64,000 nt of DNA from Endothia cerciana (taxonomy: Eukaryota > Ascomycota > Sordariomycetes > Diaporthales > Cryphonectriaceae). Position numbers and translations under genes: made by a program. The stretch spans positions 310,001 to 374,000 of the forward strand of contig JALRMH010000007.1 of the NCBI GenBank assembly GCA_026119935.1, given 5' to 3'. This document shows positions 30,898 through 42,095 of the stretch, piece after piece. The notes beneath the pieces are model-generated. The model was not told the DNA's origin. It worked only from the letters and a program-made list of their open reading frames with translations, and made no database searches. Within the stretch, counting starts at the first letter, position 1; every line of letters starts with the position of its first letter.

Positions 30898-32332
30898 TCA
30901 CCACATGATACCCGACTTCCTATTCATGTGCAGTTGAAGCTCGTTCACCAGATCATACCGCCCCATGGCCTGCGCAAACGGTATCCTATCAGCGGCACTT
31001 TCAGGCTTAGCGCCCTCTCTTAGAAGCACCCAGACGACCGACAAATGTCCGTACTCAACAGCCCACGACAAGACTGTCCTCCTGGTGCCCTTCTCGAAGT
31101 CGTTGACTCCGGCTGCAATGAGTGCCTCCACGATGCCCGGGGAATCTTGTTGCACTGCCCAGGCCAAGGGGGTCCAGCCATCGACATCGCTGTCGTCGAA
31201 CCCTTTGCACCCGTTCTTGAGTAGGACGCGGAGCGCAGCCTCGTGCCCATGTCCGCAGGCCCACGAGATGGCGTTCCACCCATGATGGTCCACCTTGTTC
31301 ATGTCGACCTTTTTGCTTCGGACGAGAATGCTGACCGTGCCGGCATAGCCGTTGCCCGCGGCCCAGGAAAGGGGTTTCCTGCCTTCGTTGTCTTGTAGGT
31401 TGGCATCGACGCCTCGCAACTTTAGTAGGTAACTTCAAGATCTCTTCCATGCCATCACCTGCGACCCAAGACACCACTCTGCGCCCTGTTCTGTCACGGT
31501 GGTTGATGTCAACGCCCGGGTGCTTCGCCAGCGTCGACACGATGGGTATATGGCCTCCCCCCGCAGTCCATATCAGCAGCGTGCCTCCAGAGCTATCGCC
31601 CTCGTCGGCCTTGCAACCTTCTCGGCTCAGAAGGTGCTTGACAATGTCGTGATGGCCGTTACCGGCAGCTAACGACAAGGCGGTTCTCCCGCTCTTCCCT
31701 CTCACGTTCAGGTCGCACCATCCTCTCTCCAACAGCTGCACTACGCATTCCATGTGCCCGTGAGCTGCAGGAGTGGTAAGCGCCGTTTGCGTCTCAAAGG
31801 CATGATAGTCGGAGTCTGCGCCGGCTTCTAGCAGCGTAGCGACAACTTGACTGTGGCCGGCCTTGGTGCCCCAGAACAGGGCTTGATCCTTCTCAGGCTG
31901 AGATGAATCATGGCTCTCCAGTAAGTCGACCAGCATCTCCCGGAGGTTGAAATATGCTGCCAGTATGATCGCACCGGAGCCACCAGGTATCTCGCCCGGG
32001 GAACTGGCAACTTCTGACCGGTAGAAATGCAGCCAGTTTCGACAACTCGCGGTTTTGACATCCAGGCGGGACTTGGCCGCTTCTCTGAGCTCACACGGCG
32101 CGGAAGTTTTGCAGAGGGCAAAGTGTTCCGCCCAATGTAACCACGAATAGTTGTAGAACGCGTGCTTGGAGGCGAGGGCCTCGGATATGTCGGCATCTAG
32201 ATCGCCAGGCTCGCAAAACAGCAAATCTGCATTAAGATCTGGCACATCATCGGTCCAGAAACCTCCGAAGGACACGGCTCCAGGTGAGTCATGGTACGAT
32301 CCAGGAGAACCGGAGCTGGATTCGATAGGTTA
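30898..32332 (-). pseudogene. Ankyrin-repeat (NLR-like C-terminal) protein, frameshifted
   Basis: Minus-strand reading starts after an in-frame TAA (32330-32332) with SSSGSPGSYHDSPGAVSFGG. It has a helical region (SEALASKHAFYNYSWLHWAEHF) resembling the linker before ankyrin repeats in fungal NLRs, then about 8-9 ankyrin repeats. Repeat-type segments include ALFWGTKAGHSQVVATLLEAGAD, TALSLAAGNGHHDIVKHLL, KPLSWAAGNGYAGTVSILV, WNAISWACGHGHEAALRVLL and TVLSWAVEYGHLSVVWVLL. A one-base insertion at about 31431-31434 separates EEILK from YLLKLRGVDANLQD; the 3' frame then runs open to 30898. Upstream of the TAA the same frame reads EDFSKDPYSVEH, suggesting more coding sequence and a CAA to TAA-like change. 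No NACHT/NB-ARC module remains upstream. Ankyrin solenoids in these proteins act as ligand-sensing domains. Confidence 0.75.
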
Positions 32333-33029
32333 ATGTTCCACAGAGTAGGGATCCTTTGAAAAGTCCTCTATCAGCAGGTAATAAATGTGAGCAGAGGCCA
32401 TGCGGAATGCATACCTTTCCATAGTTATGGCAGGCATCCCTGGGTAAGCGTCATAGCTGTGTTATTTTTCTTTCTATGCCTTGGAGCCGTGGCTGACTTC
32501 TGTGGCCAGCGCTTGCAGGCCAAGAGAGCGAACGTGCTCCTCTTTTGGAGCCCCCATATCCCTTGCTACGACAGACCACACATTTTTTGTCGTTCTTGGG
32601 GGGGGGGGGGGTTTCCACGACGCACATTTGCACTGCTCCATCAACGGGCTCGACAGCCTCTAGGACGAAAGAAATAATCCTAGCCGTTTACTTTATCTTC
32701 TCTATAATCTTAAGATCTCTCTATTGCTTCTTATTGTCCTGTTTCTCCTGCTTTACTTCGACTTCGCTTTCTGCTTTGCGATTCTGGTCTCAAAAGTATT
32801 TTAACTCTCCTTTCCAAACTCCTCGATCGCCGCTAACTTCTCGTTTAACTCTAAAGCTCTAGTATTACGATGCAAGTACTCCTATATCCTCTTAATCGCC
32901 TACTCGGGATACCGCCACTCTAACACGAACCTTATCACCGGCCTATACCCAGCCCTCCCGTACTACCCGACAAGACTACCCCATTCGACTCAGCCGCTAC
33001 GTATTCGGTGGAAGTTCTTTAGCTCAAAG
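32333..33029. other. Non-coding, 14-G run and pyrimidine-rich stretch
   Basis: About 700 bp. Holds a run of 14 G (32598-32611) and a markedly C/T-rich stretch (about 32680-33000) with many ctcta/cttct words, unlike its neighbours. It looks like an eroded repeat, but I cannot name the element; no inverted or direct terminal repeats seen. Confidence 0.4.
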
Positions 33030-33491
33030 GGGTGACTGAGTTTAAAGTAAGGCTGGCGCGGGAGGGGGACTTAGAGCAGCGGGCCGGTCTCAGGGTCCCT
33101 GATAGCCATAATGTCCCCGATGCAGGCGTTCCGCTCATCCATCCGCGCTGCAACGAAGTTCTCGCCGAAACCGCCAGGTTGAAAACGCGAGGCGGCGTTG
33201 GGGAATTCAGCCTGCCATGATGAGTAGTGCGTACAGCAATCTACAAGTGTTCTACTTTTGGCGCACAGGTCCACAGCCTCACAGGAGAATACAAGTAAGG
33301 CGAGGCTTATATCCGTGCATGGCTTTATCCGGGCCGTCGTGAACTGTCAGATTATGTTTATCGCCATCGATACCCAGCTTGCCAATATGCACCGGCCTGT
33401 CTAAAAGGGATTCGTCAATACTCGACTTGATGTCAAGGCCCTTGTATCTCTTCAGCTTCCCCGAGCGGACCTGCAGGGTGGTGTCACTCAT
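33030..33491 (-). pseudogene. MOSC-domain protein relic with RIP-like lesions
   Basis: Minus strand: MSDTTLQVRSGKLKRYKGLD, RPVHIGKLGIDGDKHNLTVH, DGPDKAMHGY, then after a former intron THYSSWQAEFPNAASRFQPG, GFGENFVAARMDERNACIGD and DPETGPLL. This is the YiiM-like MOSC fold (molybdenum cofactor sulfurase C-terminal type). The intron acceptor ttgtag is present, but the donor, which should read GGAT|gtaag, is GGAT|ataag. A single G to A in a TpG context explains it. After GPLL a TAA stands where CAA would continue (VPLPRQPYFKL follows in frame). Both are the CpA to TpA class of RIP. The C-terminal part is lost near 33030. Confidence 0.78.
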
Positions 33492-34120
33492 AATTACAGG
33501 GGGCTAAAATGTCGATTTCTTCCCCGACAGCCATTACGATGTTTTTTATGGATCAATTGATACTCTTCACGAAAGAGACCATGTGAGTGGAAAGGGAAAG
33601 ATAAAGACACGTCGTTATTATACGCCCATGATGATTAAGCAGATAGGGATTGATCCTGGTCTCCGGCGTGGGAACGGAGCCGGGACCGGGGCCGTTACGG
33701 GAAGACGACATGTCTTCTGCTCGGGGCTCATCCCTCACATCAACGTTCGAGTACGTGATGTTGAGGACCAAGGGATTGCCATCGCAAGGTCCAACCCAGT
33801 GTCGACAGCTTTCGGATGTCCACTTCCACATCAAAAGGTCAATAGCATCGTGCTGATGAGCCACGACCGCCTGTCAGGCTGCGTCATCCGCAGGGCGCAA
33901 CACGGCAATGCTCAACTGCGGAAAACCCGATCCTGACTCCTGGGTTCCATACAAATACCTTATGCCTCAAGCTCGTGCCATTGCTCAGCCGTGGGGAATA
34001 GAAGCCGACGTAGATCTGTCTCAAGTCAGGCTTCTGGTCGCAAAGAATATTACCTACATAATCGCTGTTCGACATATTCCTACATATATACACACGTCCA
34101 GTACTGCACCAAGAGACACG
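33492..34120. other. Intergenic, no gene recognised
   Basis: About 630 bp between the MOSC relic and the cupin gene. Several open frames on both strands without recognisable domains. Confidence 0.45.
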
Positions 34121-34495
34121 ATGGCTAAGTCAACAAATATTCCACGTACATTCGCCAGCTTCCAAGAGACCTGGCAGCCTCATCTCGTGGCTGCGGTCAA
34201 CGACCACCATGTCAAGGTCGCCAAGATCGATGGATCGTTCATTTGGCATTCGCACCCAAACTCCGACGAGTTATTCTATCTCTTGTCCGGAAAGCTTTCA
34301 TTGGAAATTGAGGATCGAGCGCCCGTGATCATGATGGAAGGCGATGTGTATGTAGTTCCAAGGGGTGTTCGGCACAGGCCTGTGGCTGAAAATGCCTGTA
34401 TCATGATGGTGGAGCAGAAGGACACAGTCAATACTGGGGATGAGACGGATACCTCGAGGACGCGCCAAGTAAGGGATGTCAGAACTATACAGTAA
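34121..34495 (+). CDS. Small single-domain cupin protein
   Basis: Intronless, 124 residues: [20 protein letters not shown], then the two cupin motifs. Motif 1 is [25 protein letters not shown] (metal ligands H, H, E); motif 2 is [18 protein letters not shown] (last His ligand). Together they form a conserved beta-barrel metal site, as in small cupin_2 proteins with isomerase, dioxygenase or unknown roles. Intact despite the decayed flanks on both sides. The frame is open 5' of the ATG, but the ATG at 34121 puts the usual N-terminus in place. No substrate can be deduced. Confidence 0.82.
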   Translation: MAKSTNIPRTFASFQETWQPHLVAAVNDHHVKVAKIDGSFIWHSHPNSDELFYLLSGKLSLEIEDRAPVIMMEGDVYVVPRGVRHRPVAENACIMMVEQKDTVNTGDETDTSRTRQVRDVRTIQ

Positions 34496-34539
34496 ATCAA
34501 GAGTCTGCGGCTGATCTTGATAAGAAGTGCACAATATGC

Positions 34540-34767
34540 GGACGTTGGGAAGCTGTGCAGCATGTCGCAGGCGACGCCTGCTGCCGATGCTGTTTCATAC
34601 TCGCCATCGGGCATAACAGCGATGACGACGTTATGCTTGCCGATAGAGCCCAGAATATAGTCATTGTTGTCATTGGACGCCACGCTCTCGGGAGGATCGT
34701 GCTTGTCATCGAGGAAGGCTTGTACTTCAACATACTCGGTGCTGAGAGCACAGGATCCACTGCGATA
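34540..34767 (-). pseudogene. Nucleoside-phosphorylase-like domain fragment of a fungal NLR
   Basis: Minus-strand reading: [19 protein letters not shown], then [39 protein letters not shown] and HSFP. This is the start of the PNP_UDP-type N-terminal domain of many fungal NLRs, which normally continues NVRxGLMVGIGGG. Here a base is missing after HSFP and the following reading is garbled. Only about 76 residues survive. A fragment of a gene whose NB and repeat modules are gone. Confidence 0.7.
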
Positions 34768-35215
34768 TCGTTAGGAGGGTCATCTCTCGAGAATGGCTCT
34801 GCGAATTGCCAATATCCGTCAAGTTGGCTGCCATGCAATACGTTGAGTTGAATATTCCCGCAGACTCTGGAACAACCAATATAAGAAAAAATACACTCGG
34901 CATTAGCAGCCCGGGACTACCGTCCTCCCCCCTTACTCCATGATGATACCTTGCTCCAATGAAATGCCGAAGCATATTCTAAAGAGGAGGCGGGAGGGGA
35001 AGGAGAAGAAGAAAAAGGAGGGTGTTTTGTGGTCTTCGAGTCATTGGGCGTGCCATACCTCTCCTAAGATCTCCTCCAAAATTCATTCATATCGCACGGC
35101 TAGGGTTGCTATTGTTGATGAGGATACAGATGGCCATGAAGACAGATTCTTCAGAGCCCAGAAATACCTTGGGAATCGGCGGAAAAATAGGGAAAGGGCT
35201 TGCCGTTGGCAGTAC
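34768..35215. other. Intergenic, no gene recognised
   Basis: About 450 bp between the PNP-domain fragment and the 3' end of the NB-ARC/TPR gene; purine-rich patch near 34980-35020, otherwise nothing recognised. Confidence 0.4.
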
Positions 35216-38200
35216 CTATCTGCGCATAAGACCATCGACCACCTCATCCGCGGGCTCCTCGTCACCCTGGACCATTCTCTCGAGCCGCGCAATCTCCTGG
35301 TGAAGTATCGAAGCAAATTTATGTCGCATTCCCAGCCCCTTGCCCCCAATCTCATGTAGGGCAACCATCATGCCTTTGCAGAGATCTATAGCTTGTTGGA
35401 ACTTTTTCTGTCTCGCGAGACAGTCGGCCAGGAACCACTGTGCACCCAACCGGTCCGGGTGCTCGCCGTCTTCATCGGTCGCCTTCCTATACTGGGGCTT
35501 GTCGATAACGGCAAAGAAGATTGTCTCTGCCTCTCCAAAGCGACCAAGACGCGTCAAGGCCCTAGCATAATGCATCTTCCCCGCCAACACCGCCAGATGC
35601 TCGGGACCTAGAACCGGGTTGTTTTCGGCGATCGGTAAGATCTCCTCCAGGATGCGCGCTGCCTCGTGTGCTTCGTCCAAGTCGCCCATGGCTAGCTTCG
35701 CTCGACTGAGGTTGAACTTCGATAACAGGGTATATGGTTGGTGCCTGCCCAGGGTCTGTTCTCGGTGGTTCAGGATGAAGACTATCCTGTCGTGGCATTC
35801 CATGAGGTCATTTCCTCTCAGCCACGTGCGTGCCATGGCATAATCCTCAAGACAGAACAAGGTCTCGGCGTGTGTCTCGCCAAGCTTACCTCTTAGCCCT
35901 TGCCAGGCCAAATGGTGCATCTCGGCGGCTTTTTCAAACTCCATGTAGTGCTGATATAAGCGCCCCTGGTTGTTGATGGCCTTGAGCGTGGCTTCGTGGT
36001 CCGCCCCGTATACTCTTTTCATCCCTTCGACGGCTCTGGCGTGAAGCTGCTTTGACTCGGCCAGTCTTCCTTTCCAGCACAGACTGGAGGCCAGCAAGTC
36101 GGTGACCCTCAATGTGAGCGGGTGATCCTGTCCCAACGAACTCACACAGGTCTTGTGGACGCCACGTTGCAGCTGTGTGCCGTCGTCATATCTCGTCAAC
36201 TCCCAGAGTGTACCAACTTGGAGAAGGGTGGCCATAACCGAGACTCGGTGCTCCTCGCCGAGCGCTTGGATAGCGAAGTCGCGAGCTTTGGTCTGCAGGT
36301 CTAAAGCTTCGTTGAAATGACCACACTCTGAATACACTCGACTGTACCGTGCTGCACGTTGAGCCTGGTGTCTGTCGAACCCCGACTCGCGGTTGGGCCA
36401 TACATACTGCGCCCGCCAGGGTCGGTTCTCCTTCAGCTTCCTCGAGATTCTCTGCTGGTGCTTGTGGACCTCGTTGATATGACAGAGCAGCCCTCGCCTC
36501 ATCGCTCTCTCCGCCTCCGTGTCACCATGCGGCGGGAGAAGGATACCCCGTGACAAGGTCGTCGTCGCTATTTCACACCAGAGCGCCTGCTGCCATGTCG
36601 CCGTGTCTGGCCGTTCCCTGACCCACTGATGCACAAGAGCGTGCATACAGTACAGACCGCCGTCCCGATTTTGTTTCATGACGAGTGATCTAGAAATGAG
36701 CACAGAAAGTGCCGCTCCCAGTCGGTCTCGCACTTCCTCTTCCAAGTGGCTCTCGTTGAGGCCGTCTGGGTTCTTCAAGGCTGATAGGAGGGGCGGCCTG
36801 TTGAAGTAAGCCACGATACGAAGAGCTTGCTCGCGAAGCCAGGGGGACCATCCTGGTTGCTTCACATCATCCAGCTTCTTCAGTAGCTCTTCCTCTTCCT
36901 TCGCCGCCTTTTGGTTCTCTCTTGCCTCTCTAAGTGGATAGATAGCGGCATTGACAAATAGTTCCAGCGGAATGTTTTGGAAATGGAGATATGAGAAGAC
37001 CTGTAATAACTCGACGGCATCCTGGAATTTCTGGTCCTGAGATGCAACAAGGTTGCCGTAGAGTATCTCGTAGGTGACAAAAACGTTCAGCTTATCATCG
37101 CCGTCTGTCTGAAGAACCTGATGCCTCGAAGGCTTTCTCTTAAGTCTCCCCCGACGGACGCTGGCTAATTGACGTTCATAATAACGAAGAAAGTTGGACC
37201 ATGAACAGAGGTCCTCCAGAATAGCTTTGCCAGCGTGGACGAGAGCCAGGGGGAGGAAGCCCAGTTTCTGGCATATGGAAGTGGCATTTTCCATGATACT
37301 CTTCGGCCACGGACTCGGCTCCTCTGCCGCTCTCAGGATGAGCTCATTCGCCTCCCCTTCCTCCATCGGGTGCAGCTCAAGGTATCTCTCACCCACGGTG
37401 CCTTTGGACCTGTGGGCAGGGTTCCGTGACGTGATCAAGACCGTTCCTTTGGGGCCTACGGGGAAGAGGTCATCAAGCGGGACCTCGTCGTCGTCGGCAT
37501 TATCAATAAGGAGTAGCCAGGGGACCGTGACCGTGGTTAACCAATTCTTGGCCGCATGTTCATTGGCTTCGAATCCCCCGCGCTTTGCAATCTCGGCATA
37601 GCTTGCCTCAGCATTCTTCCGGGAGCTCGCATCAACGAAGAACACGCCCCAGTAGAGCTGGGAGTTGTCCTCGGCGTACTTCACGGCCAGCTCCGTCTTT
37701 CCGGACCCAGCGAGACCATAGATGACGAATCGTTTCTGACCGGAGAAAGATGTCCCTGCAATTGAGGCTTTCAGAATGGACATCTGCTTTTCTCGGCCGG
37801 TGTAGCACCCCCTGATTGATCTAGGTAAGAGAAGATGCTGGTTGATCTTGTTTGTCGGCACGAGGAGAGTCACTTGGGTCGCGGCCGAAACTGCGTCCCG
37901 CACCTGCAAGACCTAGTTAGTCGTTGGATTCCGAATACAAGTTCCAATGTACGTGCTTACTTCGACACTGTCATATACCTCTGCCACACCAATCCTGGAC
38001 TTGATCGACTGTATCCTGTAGTGAAGTGTGGACGCCACACCTCGCACCTCAGAAGACAAATTGCCGCCCTCGTCGACATCATTCTTTTTTTGTAGCAGAT
38101 CTATCGCATTGTATAGTATCCGAAGGACCTCGGTACGAAGTTGTAGTGCCGGATATATCGTTGTATACCATGCTTGATTCTCAAGACGGGTGCGATCCGA

Positions 38201-38557
38201 CATATAGCCCGCACCGCCTCTGGCTTGCAGTAGATTCTCACAACAGGACTTCAAACGGTCCAGGTCTTCATTACATTCCTGTATGATTGCCGACGTACTC
38301 CGAGACACGGCCTCGAAGTGAAGAAAATCACCCGGAGAGGGCGATCTGATGGGAGCGGACAGCTTGCGACGCTCCCTGGTCGCCAGCTCGTCGAGTGAGT
38401 CGGTGACGGCGTGGAGATCCTTGATCAGCTCGAGTAAATTGGTGACTTCAGCATCGGGCCGTGAACCTCCTGCCAATAGCTCGATAGGTCCCCTGGTTCT
38501 CTCCAGGTTCCTGAGCAAGTTCGCTGTCCCCAGATTCAGTCCAAGTGGCTCGTACAT
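35216..38557 (-). CDS. NLR-like STAND protein: helical N-terminus, NB-ARC, TPR
   Basis: Two exons on the minus strand, 38557-37961 and 37903-35216, 1094 residues. The intron is 57 bp with donor gtaagc; I take the acceptor ttgcag, while an in-frame ctag lies 6 bp earlier. Residues 1-200 are helical (MYEPLGLNLGTANLLRNLER, then LLELIKDLHAVTDSLDELA), in the place of a death-like effector domain, but I do not recognise the family. NB-ARC: GCYTGREKQMSIL, P-loop YGLAGSGKTELA (about 262-269), Walker B WLLLIDNADDDE (about 328-339), sensor VLITSRNP and GLPL-like LGFLPLALVHAG. The C-terminal half is TPR-like: repeats with ALGEEHRVSVMATLLQVG, LGQDHPLTLRVTDLLASS, YGADHEATLKAINNQGRLYQ and LGETHAETLFCLEDYAMA. 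Fungal NLRs detect non-self and start cell death or signalling. No lesions. Start chosen at the first ATG of a frame that is open further 5'. Confidence 0.88.
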
Positions 38558-39435
38558 CCTGACCACGAGGAAGGGGAACCTGGGCGCTGGGGGGCGGGGG
38601 GTTGTGCGGCTCAGGCCTGAGAACGATATTCTGGTCAAGTCTTGCTGCTGTTTTCTGTAAGAGATTTTGAAGCCTAGGCTGTCGCCCGCGTCGATTATTG
38701 GGAAGCATCAGTCGCTGAAAAGAATTCTGAGGTCCAGCCTTGATATCCTGTTGATTCCAGCCCTGAAGCTGCTTTGGTCGATTAAGGCTGTCAAGCAGCC
38801 GGGGGCCGACCGGCGAGTTCGGCCTGAAGGAATCACAGGCTCGCATAAAGGAATCTGCCACAGAAGCCCGTGGCTTCTAAGGAGGGGTTGTCTTACGCCC
38901 GTGTGCAGCCGCAACGCCACTTTGAGGGGTCACATGTGGAAATGATTACGAAGTTTCGCTAGCCGCTGCACCGATTGGTGGTCAGTGGCAGTCTACGGTT
39001 GGCTCACTTGGCGGAGCGTGGGAAAAAGCAAATAAGGTTATGCGACCGAGATATCCCTGAAGCTGAAACGCATGAGGATGCGGCCAAGCGCCACGAGGGA
39101 GGGGTTCGGTAAGCGGGTGACACGAAGCACCATAGAAAGGGTGAGGATGGCGTATATCCCATGTCATTTTGGGGGGCGCGCCAGAGCCTTATTCTGGACA
39201 CCTACTCCATTATAACGAGCGCTTCGAAGTGTTTTTTTTTTTTTTTTTTTTCCTTCGACACGTCGATGATCCTGAAATCGCGACCCTGTGCAGAAACATA
39301 TTCAGTATCACATGGTAGTCACAGCTGTCTTCCACCAAGACGGTTTATGTAGTGCCTCGTTCCCCGCCTGGCCCATGTCCTTAGCCTTCATTCGTCAAGC
39401 CAAGCCTATTGTCCTTCTCCGACTGCCATTCAATA
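38558..39435. other. Divergent intergenic region NLR / P450; poly-T tract
   Basis: About 880 bp holding the promoters of the minus-strand NLR and the plus-strand P450. Includes a run of 20 T (39232-39251). No gene recognised. Confidence 0.45.
39232..39251. repeat. Poly-T tract (T20)
   Basis: Twenty consecutive T about 185 bp before the P450 start codon; a possible nucleosome-free promoter element or slippage product. Confidence 0.8.
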
Positions 39436-41461
39436 ATGCCTTCGGCTCAGGATGAGGTGTCCCTGTCTCGAAACATTCTGGGGCCGATACCTGTCAACCT
39501 AAGAAGCATTGCGATCGCACTCTTGGTCATCGCCCTTTCATACGTATATATTCGCAGGAGGTCGGCAAGAAAGGTCTAATGCCCTTGCCCCCCCCCCCCC
39601 CAAGCAGGTGTTTATTCATCTCTGTACCACTGTCGACTGACAGAGTCCCACAGTTCGAAAATGCCCTTGCGGAGCAGTACAAATGCAAGCCGGTCGTCGC
39701 CACGGTTCCGTACAGGTGGCCCCTGGCTTTGGATCTTGTCAAGCGTCAATACGATGCCCTCTTCACTGGACATTTCATGGAAACCATCACTGAGGCTTTA
39801 GACGTCGCTCCCACAGCTAAATTCGAGGCCTTTGGTGTTACCGGCTATCTGACAACAGACCCAGAAAATGTCAAGACAATTCTTACCACTCGCTTCAAGG
39901 ACTATGGGCTGGGATCTAGACGCGACGCAGCCATGCCATTCCTCGGGGAAGGTATTTTTGGGCAGGATGGTCCAGCGTAAGTCTTCTAGAAGATGATATT
40001 CCCCTTATAGTCTACCTAAGCCGCGAGGTATCTCAGCCTAGGGTGACTACAGCGCCTGATTGCCTCCTGATGATCCCGAGCTTGCTTTATGGAACCGTTT
40101 GCTTTGTTTTTCGCTTTTCTAAGGGGTCGTTTCTGATAATGACGGCAAACAGATGGCAACGCTCGCGGAGTATCATACAGCAACAGTTCGTCCGTGTCCA
40201 GAGGCAGACGCTGGAAGTCTTTGTACCTCACGTGAACAAACTCATCTCGGGCATGAGCGACGCGTCCCATGCTTCAACAAAAGGTGTCATCGATCTCAGA
40301 CCATTCTTCTTTGACTATACCCTCGACAATACGGCGGCACTGCTGTTTGGTGAGCCTCAGAGCAGCATGCCGCCCAAAGAACGCAGTGCCCTGTCTGAGA
40401 ACTTCGACTTCGCGTCAATGGGCTTCTCTATCCGACTCAGACTGGCAGATTTGGCACCTCTGTACAATCCCAAGAGCTTTAGGGAGGCGTGCAGAGTCGT
40501 AAAGAATTGGGCCACGTTCTTTTCCAAGAAAGCCCTAACATATATGGACGAGGTTGGGGAAGAGAAGGCCGCTGCCAAATATCCCTTCATCGTCGACTTG
40601 TGGAAGGAAATGGGCGATGCGGACCTTGTCAGAGACCAGCTGTTGCATATACTGCTGGCTGGGCGTGATTCCACTGCTTCGCTTCTCTGCTGGACATTGT
40701 GAGTTACTATAATTCTGAGGTCCGCTCGTCGGCCGGGTGGCAGAAACCGCAACTAATGCAAGCCCAGCTTCCACCTTGTGCGGAATCCCGCGACTTTGGA
40801 CAAGCTCAGGAGCGAGATCTCCAGCTTGGATAGGGAAGGTGTTCTCACTCGCGAGCAGATTCAGAGATTACCATTTCTACGGTGCTGTCTCAACGAAAGT
40901 ACGCTAGAACATCCCTAATATTGAAACTTTGGTTCCGCCCGTCTTGACTCACAGCTCACAGCACTGAGGCTCTACCCTACCCTTACACTCAACGTTCGCT
41001 TTTCAAATAAAGCCACTCTGCTCCCGCGCGGAGGGGGTGCTGATGGACAGGCTCCTGTGCTTTTACCCAAGGGCTCGGGCATCGGCTGGTCGACCTACCA
41101 CATGCATCGACTCGAATCCATCTATGGTGCGGATGCCAAAGTGTACCGGCCAGAGAGATGGGAAGATGGCGAGCTCATGAGGAAAAACCTGGGATCTGGC
41201 TTCATCGACTTCAATGCTGGGCCCAGGACATGCCTCGGAAGTAAGTCTGACTTTCGTGCGTCCGCTTGACATCGCTGACCACATTTTCCTACAGAGGATT
41301 TTGCCCTGATGGAGGCCAGCTATGCAGTCATTAGAATCCTGCAGTCCTTTCCCAATCTTCACTTGCCACCAGGAGTGCCCAACGAGCCAGTAGGGGCAGA
41401 AAGGCAGATCTACGGCATTATCGTGACACCCATGGATGAGGTAGGAGTAATTTTACACTGA
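39436..41461 (+). CDS. Cytochrome P450, CYP52-like (alkane/fatty-acid hydroxylase type)
   Basis: Six exons: 39436-39560, 39644-39976, 40153-40698, 40768-40898, 40962-41240 and 41295-41461 (1581 nt, 526 residues). An N-terminal ER anchor (SIAIALLVIALSYVYI, about 24-39) is followed by a KRQYDALFTGHF region and GLGSRRDAAMPFLGEGIFGQ, characteristic of the CYP52/CYP63 group. The I-helix is LLAGRDSTASLLCW (A322 onward), the ExxR is in LNETLRLYP (E378, R381), and the heme loop is FNAGPRTCLG (Cys 469). CYP52-like enzymes omega-hydroxylate alkanes and fatty acids with electrons from NADPH-P450 reductase. Intron 1 uses a weak donor (gtcggc) but is the one that joins YIRRR to VPQFENAL in frame; it contains a run of 14 C (39588-39601). 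Intron 2 is long (176 bp). No lesions. Confidence 0.88.
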
Positions 41462-42095
41462 GCGGCCTACAGTCCTCCTGAGAGAATTCAAAATCACTTG
41501 AAACTTAATCAACTGGAGTATCACTTAACTCGCTTCGAAATAATTTATGGACATCACGTCTCAGGCCGCCAGAGTTGGCACCTGGGAAGACAATATATTG
41601 TATGGTCAGTGGCAGAAACGCCAGAGGGGGGATATGAAGGTGCCTTGTCTTACATCGAGGATCAAGAAAGGGGTAAACATTCGAGTAACTTTCCATTAGT
41701 CCGATTTCCCATGATTTAGGGCTTCAGCATATTATTATACCATGCATTCACACGCTTCGAATTCTGACCGTACATCGAAATAGAAGCGGTACGTGTCTGC
41801 AAGGCCTCAAGGACAGGATAACACTCCTGGCCATGAGTAGAAGGTGGGGGCAGGTACGATTACATGCAAAAATGTCACGTGTGTATGTACCTTGGTACGT
41901 GTTGCCAGCTGAAAGTGCTAAAGTTCCTCACGTCCAAAAGAGTCCGGTATGTCTCAGCTGGGATTCCTTCCTTACTCATCGATCGCTGTATCTTGATCAT
42001 AGTATTTTATCGTAACTCGAACAATCACGGTGCTGCTCTCTGTTCTTTCTTATTATCGGTCATCGTCTAGATTAACGGGGTAAGGGTCGAGCACA
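41462..42095. other. Intergenic, no gene recognised
   Basis: About 630 bp between P450 and HET gene, both on the plus strand. No domain-bearing ORF. Confidence 0.45.

Noticed and set aside
32680..33000. LTR or named retroelement
   Set aside because: Composition is odd and pyrimidine-rich, but no paired terminal repeat, primer-binding site or coding remnant could be seen.
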